A DNA stretch of 64,000 bases from Planctomycetota bacterium (GTDB lineage: Bacteria; Planctomycetota; Phycisphaerae; Phycisphaerales; UBA5793). A program made the position numbers and the translations under genes. Positions within the stretch are counted from its first letter, which is position 1. Each line of letters begins with the position of its first letter. The stretch is from the NCBI GenBank assembly GCA_963205185.1, contig CAUJHZ010000061.1:62001-126000 (forward strand). Reading direction: 5' to 3'. The notes beneath the pieces were generated by a model. The model worked only from the letters and a program-made list of their open reading frames with translations. It ran no database searches and was not told the origin of the DNA. Below are positions 53,521-61,514 of this stretch, in pieces.

Positions 53521-54174
53521 ATGAAACGGCGCCATTTGATCAACCTCACAAGCCTGGCCGTACTCGCGTGCGGCGCAGCGGGAGCCAACGCCCAGATCGT
53601 GGGTAGCGCTCACGACTTCAGCAATGCGGGCTGGGCCGACAACCAGATTTGCAAACCCTGCCATACCCCCCACAACGCCATGACCGTTGACATCAACGGC
53701 TACGGCACCGATCGGCTCTGGAACCACGCGCTGCCGGCACAGAGCCAGGTCTACAACACCAATGAAGGCGATCTCACTCGTGACGACGCTCTCGACGCCA
53801 AGAGCATCCTTTGCATGGGCTGCCATGACGGCACCGTCGCGCTCGACTCCTTCGGCGGAGTGAACGGCGGCACCTACATCTTCGGCAGCGCGCTCATCGG
53901 CACCAACTTGACCAATGACCACCCGGTCGGCGGCGCCGCGGTCTGGAATCCCACCTATGAAGGCAGCCGGTACAATCCGCGCCTGAACTGGGAAAACCAG
54001 ACATTCGGGGACGACCGCATGGGCCGCCTCCAGGACATGCTCGTCGACGGCAACGTTGAGTCGGTCATCAGCTGCGTCACCTGCCACGAGCCTCACCGCC
54101 GGGGCGGCAATGACTTCCTGATGCGCATCGACAACACCGGCAGCCAGATGTGCCTGGCCTGCCACATCAAGTAA
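53521..54174 (+). CDS. Tetrahaem c-type cytochrome, possible OmcE-like nanowire subunit
   Basis: 217 aa. A signal peptide ends at ANA (residue 24). Four CxxCH sites are at 44-48, 98-102, 185-189 and 211-215. Five further histidines (31, 51, 69, 134, 192) in HDFS, TPHNA, WNHA, DHPVG and PHRRG could be distal ligands, enough for bis-His coordination of all haems. Size and haem number resemble the OmcE family that forms extracellular filaments. A hairpin 38 bases downstream (54212-54254) could make its transcript more abundant than the rest. It is the first gene of the cluster, with AAGGAG seven bases upstream. The nanowire idea is an inference from architecture. Confidence 0.88.
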   Translation: MKRRHLINLTSLAVLACGAAGANAQIVGSAHDFSNAGWADNQICKPCHTPHNAMTVDINGYGTDRLWNHALPAQSQVYNTNEGDLTRDDALDAKSILCMGCHDGTVALDSFGGVNGGTYIFGSALIGTNLTNDHPVGGAAVWNPTYEGSRYNPRLNWENQTFGDDRMGRLQDMLVDGNVESVISCVTCHEPHRRGGNDFLMRIDNTGSQMCLACHIK

Positions 54175-54211
54175 GATCGGTTCCGACGATCTGGTTCTTG
54201 ATCACTTCACC

Positions 54212-54254
54212 TTCCCCCTCCCGGGCGTTGATCGGCGCGGCCCGAGAGGGGGAA
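54212..54254 (+). terminator. Hairpin between tetrahaem cytochrome and propeller genes
   Basis: TTCCCCCTC/GAGGGGGAA (9 bp), one mismatch, then CGGGC/GCCCG (5 bp) and a 13-base loop. There is no T-run. It may act as a partial terminator or as 3'-end protection of the first gene's message. Confidence 0.55.
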
Positions 54255-54362
54255 CGGCTTGACGGACTCGATGATGGAATTGGAGCCGCCCGCCCGCACC
54301 CGTCCTCGTCCAATCGAGCCTCCCCGAAAACGCGCCGCTTCGAGACACGAAAAGGCATGGCC

Positions 54363-55721
54363 ATGACCTCTCGCATGCACATCCCCTCTCCTCGCCGCAT
54401 CGGCTCAGCCGCACTGCACGTGCTTGAAACCTGCATGAAGACCGCAGGGGTGCCGTGGTCGAAGCGACGCTTTGGGAGCGCCGGCCACGTGGTCGCGCGG
54501 ACCGCTCACGAATCGCTTTGCACATCGAGCGCGCTCGCCCTCGCTCTGCTGGCTCCGCTGCACGGCTGCTCGTCGAGTCCAAAGATGGCCGAGACGCCGA
54601 CCACCGTCGCCTCGCAGTACGCCTTTTGGCCGCCCTATCCCGATGAGCCGCGCCTTCAGTACCTCGTCTCGTTCCAGCACAGCGGCCAGGTTGCGCAGCG
54701 CAAGTCCAGCGCGCTCGAGGACATCATCTACGGCAAAGAGTCCAACGTGGACGCCGCGGTGAACAAGCCCTACGGCGTGGAGATGTGGAACGGCCGCATC
54801 TACACCTGCGATATTCGAGGCGGCGCCGTCATGGTTTTCGATCTGCGCAAGAAGCAGACGCGCATCATGGGAACCACGGGCCGGGAGATCCTCGTCCGCC
54901 CCACCGACATCGCCATCTCCGACGACGGCACGAAGTACGTCGCCGACCTCGGCCGCAATCTCGTCTTCGTCTTCGACGCCGACGAGCGCTTCGTCCGGAC
55001 CATCGGCATGAAGGACCTGCAGCCGGCGGGCCTGGCCGTCTTCGGCGATCGCCTCTTTGTCAGCAACTTTGTCGGCCAGTGCGTCGAGATCTTCGACCGC
55101 CGCACCGGCGATCACCTCGGCTCGTTCGGCGAGCCCGGAGACGACGACGGCCAGTTCGTCCGCCCGCTGGGCATCGAGGTCGATGCCGAGGGCAACGTCT
55201 ACGTCACCGACGTCATCCGATGCCGCCTGCAGAAGTTCAGCCCCGAAGGCGAGTTCCTTCTGGGCTTTGGCGTCATCACCAACAACATCGGCTCGTTCGT
55301 GCGGCCCAAGCACATCGCCGTGGACAAAGAGGGCATGATCTACGTCGTAGACGCTTCGTTCCAGAATGTGCAGCTCTTCAACCCCGAGGGCTACATCCTG
55401 ACTTTCTTCGGCGCGGCCGGGTCGCACCCGGGCGCGATGTTCCTCCCCGCCGGAATCACGATTCACTACGGCGACATGGATCTCTTCAAGCCCTACATCC
55501 ATCCCGACTTCGAAGCGCAGTACCTCGTGCTCGTCACCAATCAGTTCGGCGACGACAAGGTCTCTGTCTACGCTTTCGGGCAACTCAGACCGGGCGTGAC
55601 TGTTGAGGCAATCCGGGCCAGTCAGGCCGATATCAACCTGGGAGTCGAGGATGCCGACAAGGCCGAAGGCGACAAACCCGAAGTCACTCCTGACGAGCTG
55701 CCTCCAGATCTGAAACCGTGA
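54363..55721 (+). CDS. NHL beta-propeller lipoprotein 1 with repeat-derived leader
   Basis: 452 aa from ATG 54363 (AAAAGG seven bases upstream; ATG 54357 is too close). The first 52 residues include the hairpin repeat read in frame (VPWSKRRFGSAGH, about 30-42), and only then comes the lipoprotein signal SALALALLAPLHGC with lipid-anchor Cys69. The mature protein begins with the motif FWPPYPDEPRLQYLVSF and contains six NHL-type blades (KPYGVEMWNGRIYTCD, PAGLAVFGDRLFVSN, RPLGIEVDAEGNVYVTD, RPKHIAVDKEGMIYVVD and others). Propellers of this kind accompany porin-cytochrome complexes. It is a paralogue of the protein at 58433. Confidence 0.85.
   Translation: MTSRMHIPSPRRIGSAALHVLETCMKTAGVPWSKRRFGSAGHVVARTAHESLCTSSALALALLAPLHGCSSSPKMAETPTTVASQYAFWPPYPDEPRLQYLVSFQHSGQVAQRKSSALEDIIYGKESNVDAAVNKPYGVEMWNGRIYTCDIRGGAVMVFDLRKKQTRIMGTTGREILVRPTDIAISDDGTKYVADLGRNLVFVFDADERFVRTIGMKDLQPAGLAVFGDRLFVSNFVGQCVEIFDRRTGDHLGSFGEPGDDDGQFVRPLGIEVDAEGNVYVTDVIRCRLQKFSPEGEFLLGFGVITNNIGSFVRPKHIAVDKEGMIYVVDASFQNVQLFNPEGYILTFFGAAGSHPGAMFLPAGITIHYGDMDLFKPYIHPDFEAQYLVLVTNQFGDDKVSVYAFGQLRPGVTVEAIRASQADINLGVEDADKAEGDKPEVTPDELPPDLKP
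54449..54520 (+). repeat. Dispersed hairpin repeat, copy 2 (subtype A, full 72-bp unit, inside a gene)
   Basis: Core GGTGCCGTGGTC...GGCCACG at 54449-54489, then a 17-base variable stretch and CACGAATC, the same spacing as in the tandem copies at 59625. The unit is read in frame within the propeller lipoprotein leader. Outer arms CGTGGTC/GGCCACG and inner arms CGCT/AGCG can pair. Confidence 0.85.
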
Positions 55722-55735
55722 GGGAAGCGTGATCG

Positions 55736-56392
55736 ATGGCGAATCGATCGACCGGTCATGGATACCGCGCAGCCGGCTGGACCCTCGCGCTGGCCGTCCT
55801 CGCCCTGTGGAGTTGCGGCACGCCCGAGGAGCGCTACCGCACGCTGAGCATCTTCTTTGACGATGTCCCGCTGCCCGAGTCAATGCGCCCGACCGCGCTC
55901 GAGGCCGACGGCAGCCGCGTCGCCATCTCCGTGGTCACTCACGCCCCGTTTGCCAACGAGCAGTGCAGCGACTGCCACGGTGAAGTCGGCAAGTTCACCA
56001 TGTCGCTCGAAGGCTACTCCGGCGTGACCTCCAACGTCTGCCTCAAGTGCCACGAGGGCAAGCCCACCGAGCATCCGATCATGCACGGCCCCGTCGCGGC
56101 CGGCGAGTGTCTCGCGTGTCATGAAGCCCACGAATCGCGCTACGCGCATCTGCTCAAGCGCGCCAGCCCGACGCTGTGCCTCGAGTGCCACATCGGAGCG
56201 GAGGTCCAGGCCAGCGGCGCGCCCGAGCACGCCGATCTCACCGTGGATTGCCTCACCTGCCACTCGGGCCACGGCAGCGCATTGCCCTACTTCCTGCATG
56301 CGCCGATCGCGCCCGAGGCGCCCCCGGAGGATCAGCCGGCCGAGCAAGAAGCGCCCGCCGCCGCCGCGGATGAACCCGAGGCCGGCTCATGA
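55736..56392 (+). CDS. Pentahaem c-type cytochrome lipoprotein
   Basis: 218 aa. Lipoprotein signal LALAVLALWSC (lipid-anchor Cys27). Five CxxCH sites lie at 77-81, 102-106, 125-129, 148-152 and 172-176. Several PxH/ExH histidines nearby (THAP, EHPIMHGP, CHEAHESRYAH) could be distal ligands. The segment RTLSIFFDDVP before the first haem resembles a motif seen in porin-associated cytochromes of metal reducers. The C-terminus is an acidic Pro/Ala-rich tail. The stop overlaps the start of the beta-barrel gene (ATGA), so one-to-one synthesis with the barrel is likely; it would be the periplasmic electron-carrier side of a conduit. Confidence 0.9.
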   Translation: MANRSTGHGYRAAGWTLALAVLALWSCGTPEERYRTLSIFFDDVPLPESMRPTALEADGSRVAISVVTHAPFANEQCSDCHGEVGKFTMSLEGYSGVTSNVCLKCHEGKPTEHPIMHGPVAAGECLACHEAHESRYAHLLKRASPTLCLECHIGAEVQASGAPEHADLTVDCLTCHSGHGSALPYFLHAPIAPEAPPEDQPAEQEAPAAAADEPEAGS

Positions 56393-58425
56393 AGTCGCGC
56401 GGCGTCCAGCATCGCGCCGGCGCCGCGGCCACCGCCGCAGCGGCCGCCTTTGGCGTCGCCGCCGCCGCACTCGCGCAAGACCCCGCCCCGCCCGAGGAAG
56501 GCGGACCCATCGTCGTCGGCGAACGCAACGAGCAGTTAGAGTCCTTCGTCATTCAGCGCTTCCGCACGGCGCTCGAGTTCCTGTACCGTTACCGAACCGA
56601 TGAGCGCAAGCGCCCCGGCGAGCCGACCACCCGCGAGACCGAAGAGGTCATCCGCCCGAGCGTTCAGTTCTCGGCCGACGCCTACATCGTCCATCCCAAC
56701 TTCATTCAACTCTCGTTCATCGGCGGCCTGCAACTCGACCACACGACCCTCGACAGCCCCGCTCTCAATCTCAGCGAAGACACGACCACTCTCGACACCA
56801 ACTACGACTTTCGCGCTTTCATCCTCGGCCAGTCGTCGATGCCCGTCACGCTCTACTCCCGCCGCACGCAAACGAACATCGACCGCCTCTTCGGGCCTTC
56901 GCTCGACTCCACGCTGACCGAGCACGGCGGCATCGTGCAGTTCGTCAACGACCGCGCCCCGACCACGATCCAGTTCTTCCATCGCGATCAGGAGCAGACC
57001 GATGCAGGCGGACAGACCGATCTCGGAGTCGTGCAGGACACCTTCGACCTGCACAGCAACATCCGCGTCGCCGACCGGCAGACGCTGAGCCTCGACTACA
57101 CGCTCGATTCGATCCAGCAGTCCGGCGCCGGCCGGCAGGCTCAGGATTTCATCCGCCACGACGCCACCGCCCTGCACGTGCTCGACTTTGGCGACCGCGA
57201 CAGCCTGCGATCGCAACTCCGCTGGTTCGATCAGAGCGGCGACTCGCAACTCAGCCGCATCAGCCTCGACGAATCGCTGAGGCTCTATCACAGCGACACG
57301 CTCCAGACCCGCTACGACCTCTTCTACGAGAACCAGTCTCGCGCCGACTCCAACCAGGACTTCCTGCGCGGCAACTTCAATGTCCGCCACCGCCTCTACG
57401 GCAGTCTCGTCACCAGCGCCAACATCGGCGCCTCCACCCTCAACACCGACGGATTCACCAGCGACGAGTACTACGGCGACGTGACCTTCGACTACACCAA
57501 GAAAGTACCCTACGGGATCTTCACGGCCTCGGCGAGCGTCAGCGAGAATGTCCGCGCCAACGGGCCGCGCGGCACGCCGCTGCGCATCTTCGACGAGTCG
57601 CGCACCTTTAACGACCCCGCCCCCATCACCATCGCCAGGCAGAACATCCTGCCCGACTCGATCGTCATCACCGACATCAGCGGCCTCACCTTCTACGACG
57701 AAGGTCTCGATTACACCCTCAGCGTGTTCTTCGACCGCGTCGAGATCAGGCGCGTGATCGGCGGCGGCATCGTCGATGGCCAGACCGTGCTCATCGACTA
57801 CACCATCGGCCCTGAGCCGGCCAACACCGTCACCACCACCGGCCTGGGCTTCAGCGCCCGATACAGCATCAACGACGGATTGCTCAACGGCCTGGGCCTG
57901 TACATGCGCTACCTGCAGCGCGACGCGAGCATCGACAGCCCCCGGCCCAGCGAGTTCATCCTCGATGACTCGCGCGACCTCATTCTCGGCGCCGACTACT
58001 TCACCGGACCGCTTTCGCTCAATGCCGAATACGAAACCTATGACAGCGTCATCTCCCCGTTCGACGCCACGCGCTTCGAAGCCCGCTACGTGCACACGCT
58101 GGGCCGATTTTCTTCGCTGAGCCTCCTGGGCAGCTACCAGATGATCGATTACCCATCGCTCGACAACCACGTCGATCTCGCCACGGTTACGGCGTCATGG
58201 AACCAGCAGTTGACCAACCAGTTGCGCCTCAACGCCCAGCTCGTGTGGCGCGATGAGCGCGACGATCTGCAGGGCCACACCCAGGGCTTCGAGCAGCGAA
58301 TAAACTTGAACTGGCGCTACCGCCAGACGGAGATCTATGTCTCGGGACGCAATTCGATCTTCGATTCCTCCGCGGAAGAACGGCTGGCGCAGAGCGTCGA
58401 GGTCGGCTTCCGCAGGACCTTCTGA
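56389..58425 (+). CDS. Outer-membrane beta-barrel protein of a putative porin-cytochrome conduit
   Basis: 678 aa. An Ala-rich signal peptide ends near ALAQDP. The rest consists of alternating hydrophobic/polar strands with short turns and Tyr/Phe/Arg-rich strand ends, and the last strand ends VEVGFRRTF with a C-terminal Phe, the usual barrel-assembly signal. About 24-28 strands can be imagined from the length. No CxxCH is present. Coupled by ATGA to the pentahaem lipoprotein, in the position of MtrB/OmbB/ExtB-type porins that sheath cytochromes across the outer membrane. It is not visibly similar to those in short motifs, so the function is inferred from context. Confidence 0.82.
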   Translation: MKSRGVQHRAGAAATAAAAAFGVAAAALAQDPAPPEEGGPIVVGERNEQLESFVIQRFRTALEFLYRYRTDERKRPGEPTTRETEEVIRPSVQFSADAYIVHPNFIQLSFIGGLQLDHTTLDSPALNLSEDTTTLDTNYDFRAFILGQSSMPVTLYSRRTQTNIDRLFGPSLDSTLTEHGGIVQFVNDRAPTTIQFFHRDQEQTDAGGQTDLGVVQDTFDLHSNIRVADRQTLSLDYTLDSIQQSGAGRQAQDFIRHDATALHVLDFGDRDSLRSQLRWFDQSGDSQLSRISLDESLRLYHSDTLQTRYDLFYENQSRADSNQDFLRGNFNVRHRLYGSLVTSANIGASTLNTDGFTSDEYYGDVTFDYTKKVPYGIFTASASVSENVRANGPRGTPLRIFDESRTFNDPAPITIARQNILPDSIVITDISGLTFYDEGLDYTLSVFFDRVEIRRVIGGGIVDGQTVLIDYTIGPEPANTVTTTGLGFSARYSINDGLLNGLGLYMRYLQRDASIDSPRPSEFILDDSRDLILGADYFTGPLSLNAEYETYDSVISPFDATRFEARYVHTLGRFSSLSLLGSYQMIDYPSLDNHVDLATVTASWNQQLTNQLRLNAQLVWRDERDDLQGHTQGFEQRINLNWRYRQTEIYVSGRNSIFDSSAEERLAQSVEVGFRRTF

Positions 58426-58432
58426 GGGCCAC

Positions 58433-59581
58433 ATGCCGGCAATCGCGCGCGGCTCCAACTCGATCGCCTGCAGCACCGCACGCTACTGCGGCGCGGCGAC
58501 TTTGCTCGTCGCGACGCTGCTGCTGGCGGCGGGTTGCGCCAAGCCCGCGGGCGAACTCTTCCCCCCGCTGGCGGTGCCGCTCAGTTGGCCCAATCCCCCC
58601 GATGAGCCGCGCATCCACTACGTGGGTCAGATTGCCACCACCGCTGATCTCAAGGCCGCCAAACCGTTCGGCGAAGCCCTGCGCGAACTCTTCGCAGGAA
58701 AGAAGCCGATTCTCGGCCTCGTCAGCCCCATGGCCGTTGAGTTCGATGACCAGCGGCGCCTGTACGTGGCGGACACGGCCGCGCGGGTCGTGCACGTCTT
58801 CGACCTCGACAAGCGCAAGTACGAGCAGTGGATGCCTCCCGCGCCCGACACCTTCATCACGCCCGTCGGCCTCGCCCGCGCCGGTGACGGCCGCCTGTTC
58901 GTGGCCGATTCATCCACAGGTGTGGTGTGGCTGTTCGACTCAACCGGCCGGAGCATCGGCATGTGGGGTCTGGGCCATCTCATCCGCCCCTGCGGCCTGT
59001 CGTTCGACGAGCAGGGCCAGCGCCTCTTCGTCGCCGACGCCGGCGCGCATCGCGTCGCCATCTTTGGCCCCGGCGGCGAACTGCTCGCCACGCTCGGCTC
59101 GCGCGGCACGGCGCCCGGCTCATTCAACTTCCCCACTGACGTAGTCATCGACCATCAGGGGCGGCTCTACGTCACCGACGCACTCAACTGCCGCATTCAG
59201 CAGTTCGGCCCCGATCTCGCGCCGCGACTGCAGATCGGCAGCCGGGGCGACCTGCCCGGCTACTTCTCGCGCCCAAAGGGCATCGCTGTGGACAGCACCG
59301 ACCACCTCTACGTCATCGATGCACAATTCGAAGCGGTGCAGGTCTATTCCAGCGCCGGCCAACTTCTCATGGCCTTCGGGCGCGAGGGGCGCGGGCCCGG
59401 CGAGTTCTGGCTGCCCGCGGGAATCTGCATCGACGAGAGCGACCGGCTGTGGATCGCCGACACGTACAATCGAAGGGTGCAGGTCTTCGACTACCGCCCG
59501 CCGGCTCAGAGCCAGACCGACGCGCCGGACACCGGCCCCAACGCCGGACCAGGCCCTGCGCCCAAGGGAGCGACGCCATGA
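58433..59581 (+). CDS. NHL beta-propeller lipoprotein 2
   Basis: 382 aa from ATG 58433, with GAGGG close upstream, 7 bases after the barrel stop. Lipoprotein signal ATLLVATLLLAAGC (Cys35 approximately). The mature N-terminus LSWPNPPDEPRIHYVGQI parallels WPPYPDEPRLQYLVSF of the protein at 54363, showing they are paralogues. Six NHL blades are visible (SPMAVEFDDQRRLYVADT, TPVGLARAGDGRLFVADS, PCGLSFDEQGQRLFVADA, FPTDVVIDHQGRLYVTDA, RPKGIAVDSTDHLYVIDA, LPAGICIDESDRLWIADT). It has no repeat insertion. The stop overlaps the start of the large cytochrome (ATGA). Confidence 0.9.
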   Translation: MPAIARGSNSIACSTARYCGAATLLVATLLLAAGCAKPAGELFPPLAVPLSWPNPPDEPRIHYVGQIATTADLKAAKPFGEALRELFAGKKPILGLVSPMAVEFDDQRRLYVADTAARVVHVFDLDKRKYEQWMPPAPDTFITPVGLARAGDGRLFVADSSTGVVWLFDSTGRSIGMWGLGHLIRPCGLSFDEQGQRLFVADAGAHRVAIFGPGGELLATLGSRGTAPGSFNFPTDVVIDHQGRLYVTDALNCRIQQFGPDLAPRLQIGSRGDLPGYFSRPKGIAVDSTDHLYVIDAQFEAVQVYSSAGQLLMAFGREGRGPGEFWLPAGICIDESDRLWIADTYNRRVQVFDYRPPAQSQTDAPDTGPNAGPGPAPKGATP

Positions 59582-61461
59582 AACGGCCCCCTGATTCTCT
59601 CAGAACCTGTCTGAAAATCGCAACGGTGCCGTGGTCCAAGCGACGCTTTGGGAGCGCCGGCCACGCGAGCGAAGTGCTGCCACACGAATCACGACGGGTG
59701 CCGTGGTCGAAGCGACGCTCTGGGAGCGCCGGCCACGCGAGCGAAGTGCTGCCACACGAATCACGGCGGGTGCCGTGGTCGAAGCGACGCTTTGGGAGCG
59801 CCGGCCACGCGAGCGCAGCGCAGACAGACGAATCACGACGGCCTCGCTTCATGCTCAATCTCATCGCGCTGGCCGGCGGTCTGATCGTGGCATCGGCTGC
59901 GGCGGCGCAGCAGCAGAGCGTCGTCGATTCCGTACATAACCTCTCCGCCAGCGGGCCGGGCGATGTTCGCGCCGCGGCCGAAGAGCAAGTGTGCATCTTC
60001 TGCCACACGCCGCATCACGCTTCGCCGGTCGTGCCGCTGTGGAACCGCTCGATGCCGCTTGATGCCTACACGCCCTACACGAGCCGCGCGCTCGACGCCG
60101 AGCCCGGCCAGCCGACGGGCGATTCGAAGATGTGCCTGTCATGTCACGACGGCACGATCGCGCTCGGAGCCGTGCTCTCGCGCCCCAGTCCGATTGTCAT
60201 GCGCAGCGGCATCACCGTCATGCCGCCGGGCGGCTCCAACCTGGGCACCGATCTTTCCGATGATCATCCCGTCTCGTTCCGCTACACCTCGGCCCTGGCG
60301 GCGCAGGACCAGCACCTGAAACTGCCGGCCAATCTGCCGCCGGAGGTGCGCCTCGACGCCAACCAGGAGATGCAGTGCACGACGTGCCACGATCCGCACA
60401 ACAATGCGCTGGGCGATTTCCTCGTCATGCACAACGAGGATTCCAACCTCTGCCGCGCCTGCCATCAGATCGACTCGACCGACATCCTCGGCCACAGCAA
60501 CTGCAGTTCCTGCCACACGCCCCACACCGCCGCCAGCGGGCCCTATCTCCTGCGCGGCACGAACATCACCGAATCGTGCATGGACTGCCACGACGGCACC
60601 ATCCCCAATGCGCCCAACATCAGCCCCGACCTGCACAAACTCAGCGTGCACGACACCAACCGCGACATCGATCCGAGCGAGCCGATTCCCTTTGACGTCA
60701 CCTGCACCGACTGCCACGAGCCGCACACGATGAAGCATGGCGGCGCGTCGGCCCCTCGGGCCCCGCTGAACTTCGGCGATGCAAGCGGCATCACGCTCAC
60801 CGGCGCCATCATCCCCGTCGCGCAGTTCGAGTACGAAGTCTGCTTCAAGTGCCACGCGGACCGCAGCGCGATGGCGCCGGTCGTGACGCGGCAAGTAACG
60901 ACGGACAACCTGCGTTACAAGTTCGACTTCACCGCCGTGTCCTATCACCCCGTCGCCGCACCCGGCCGCAACAACGACGTGCCGAGCCTGCGGCCCGAGT
61001 GGACCACGGCGAGCATGATCTACTGCTACGACTGCCACAACTCCGACGCCGGGACCCGCAGCGGCGGCGGCGGGCCCGACGGCGTGCACGGCTCAAGCCA
61101 CGCGCCGCTGCTCGCGCGCCCGTATTCGATGATCGACTACACGAGCGAGAGCGCGACGAGTTACGCGCTGTGCTACCACTGCCACGAACGCAACAGCATC
61201 CTCGGCGACGAGTCGTTCCCCACGCACCGAAAGCACATCGTCGATGAGCGCACCACCTGCTCCACCTGTCACGATGCGCACGGCATCTCCTCGCAGGGCA
61301 GCACGATGAACAACAGCAACCTGATCAACTTCGACCTGTCGATCGTCTTCCCCGACCCGTCCTCGGGCCGCCTCGAATTCATCGACCAGGGCCGCTTCGC
61401 CGGCCAGTGCTTCCTGAGTTGCCACGGCGAAAACCACTCGCCGCGCGCGTATGGGGACTGA
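59578..61461 (+). CDS. Large multihaem c-type cytochrome (11 CxxCH plus one CxxxCH) with triplicated repeat leader
   Basis: 627 aa from ATG 59578, which has GGGAG seven bases upstream and overlaps the propeller stop. Residues about 17-88 are encoded by three 72-bp repeat units. A good signal peptide (MLNLIALAGGLIVASAAAA) begins only at Met92, ATG 59851, which lacks a ribosome-binding site. Eleven CxxCH sites follow, and a last site CFLSCH has three spacer residues. The first four haems share with the tetrahaem cytochrome at 53521 the order CHTPH - LWN - CHDGT - DHPV - CHDPH - CRACH, so the N-terminal part is a homologous tetrahaem module. It is a candidate outer-surface electron donor. Confidence 0.9.
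   Translation: MKRPPDSLRTCLKIATVPWSKRRFGSAGHASEVLPHESRRVPWSKRRSGSAGHASEVLPHESRRVPWSKRRFGSAGHASAAQTDESRRPRFMLNLIALAGGLIVASAAAAQQQSVVDSVHNLSASGPGDVRAAAEEQVCIFCHTPHHASPVVPLWNRSMPLDAYTPYTSRALDAEPGQPTGDSKMCLSCHDGTIALGAVLSRPSPIVMRSGITVMPPGGSNLGTDLSDDHPVSFRYTSALAAQDQHLKLPANLPPEVRLDANQEMQCTTCHDPHNNALGDFLVMHNEDSNLCRACHQIDSTDILGHSNCSSCHTPHTAASGPYLLRGTNITESCMDCHDGTIPNAPNISPDLHKLSVHDTNRDIDPSEPIPFDVTCTDCHEPHTMKHGGASAPRAPLNFGDASGITLTGAIIPVAQFEYEVCFKCHADRSAMAPVVTRQVTTDNLRYKFDFTAVSYHPVAAPGRNNDVPSLRPEWTTASMIYCYDCHNSDAGTRSGGGGPDGVHGSSHAPLLARPYSMIDYTSESATSYALCYHCHERNSILGDESFPTHRKHIVDERTTCSTCHDAHGISSQGSTMNNSNLINFDLSIVFPDPSSGRLEFIDQGRFAGQCFLSCHGENHSPRAYGD
59625..59840 (+). repeat. Three tandem 72-bp hairpin repeat units (subtype A) inside the cytochrome gene
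   Basis: Cores at 59625-59665, 59697-59737 and 59769-59809, spaced exactly 72 bases, each followed by a tail ending CACGAATCACGACGG or a close variant. The unit length is 24 codons, so the reading frame is kept. About 24 bases before the first core (AACCTGTCTGAAAATCGC) resemble the bases before the single copy at 54449. Inner stem CGCT/AGCG and outer stem CGTGGTC/GGCCACG are possible in copies 1 and 3; copy 2 has CGCTCTGGGAGCG. Confidence 0.95.
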
Positions 61462-61514
61462 CGCCATCCGATCTTCTACCTCCGGGGTCAAGTTACTAGA
61501 CGGAGTCTAAGCGC

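Noticed and set aside
56536-58170. Open minus-strand frame of 544 codons
   Set aside because: Antisense to the beta-barrel gene, Val/Glu/Ala-rich mirror composition, no motifs.
59625-59840. CRISPR array
   Set aside because: Only three units, 72-bp period with no variable spacers of uniform length, the whole unit being repeated; no cas genes. It is a tandem repeat.
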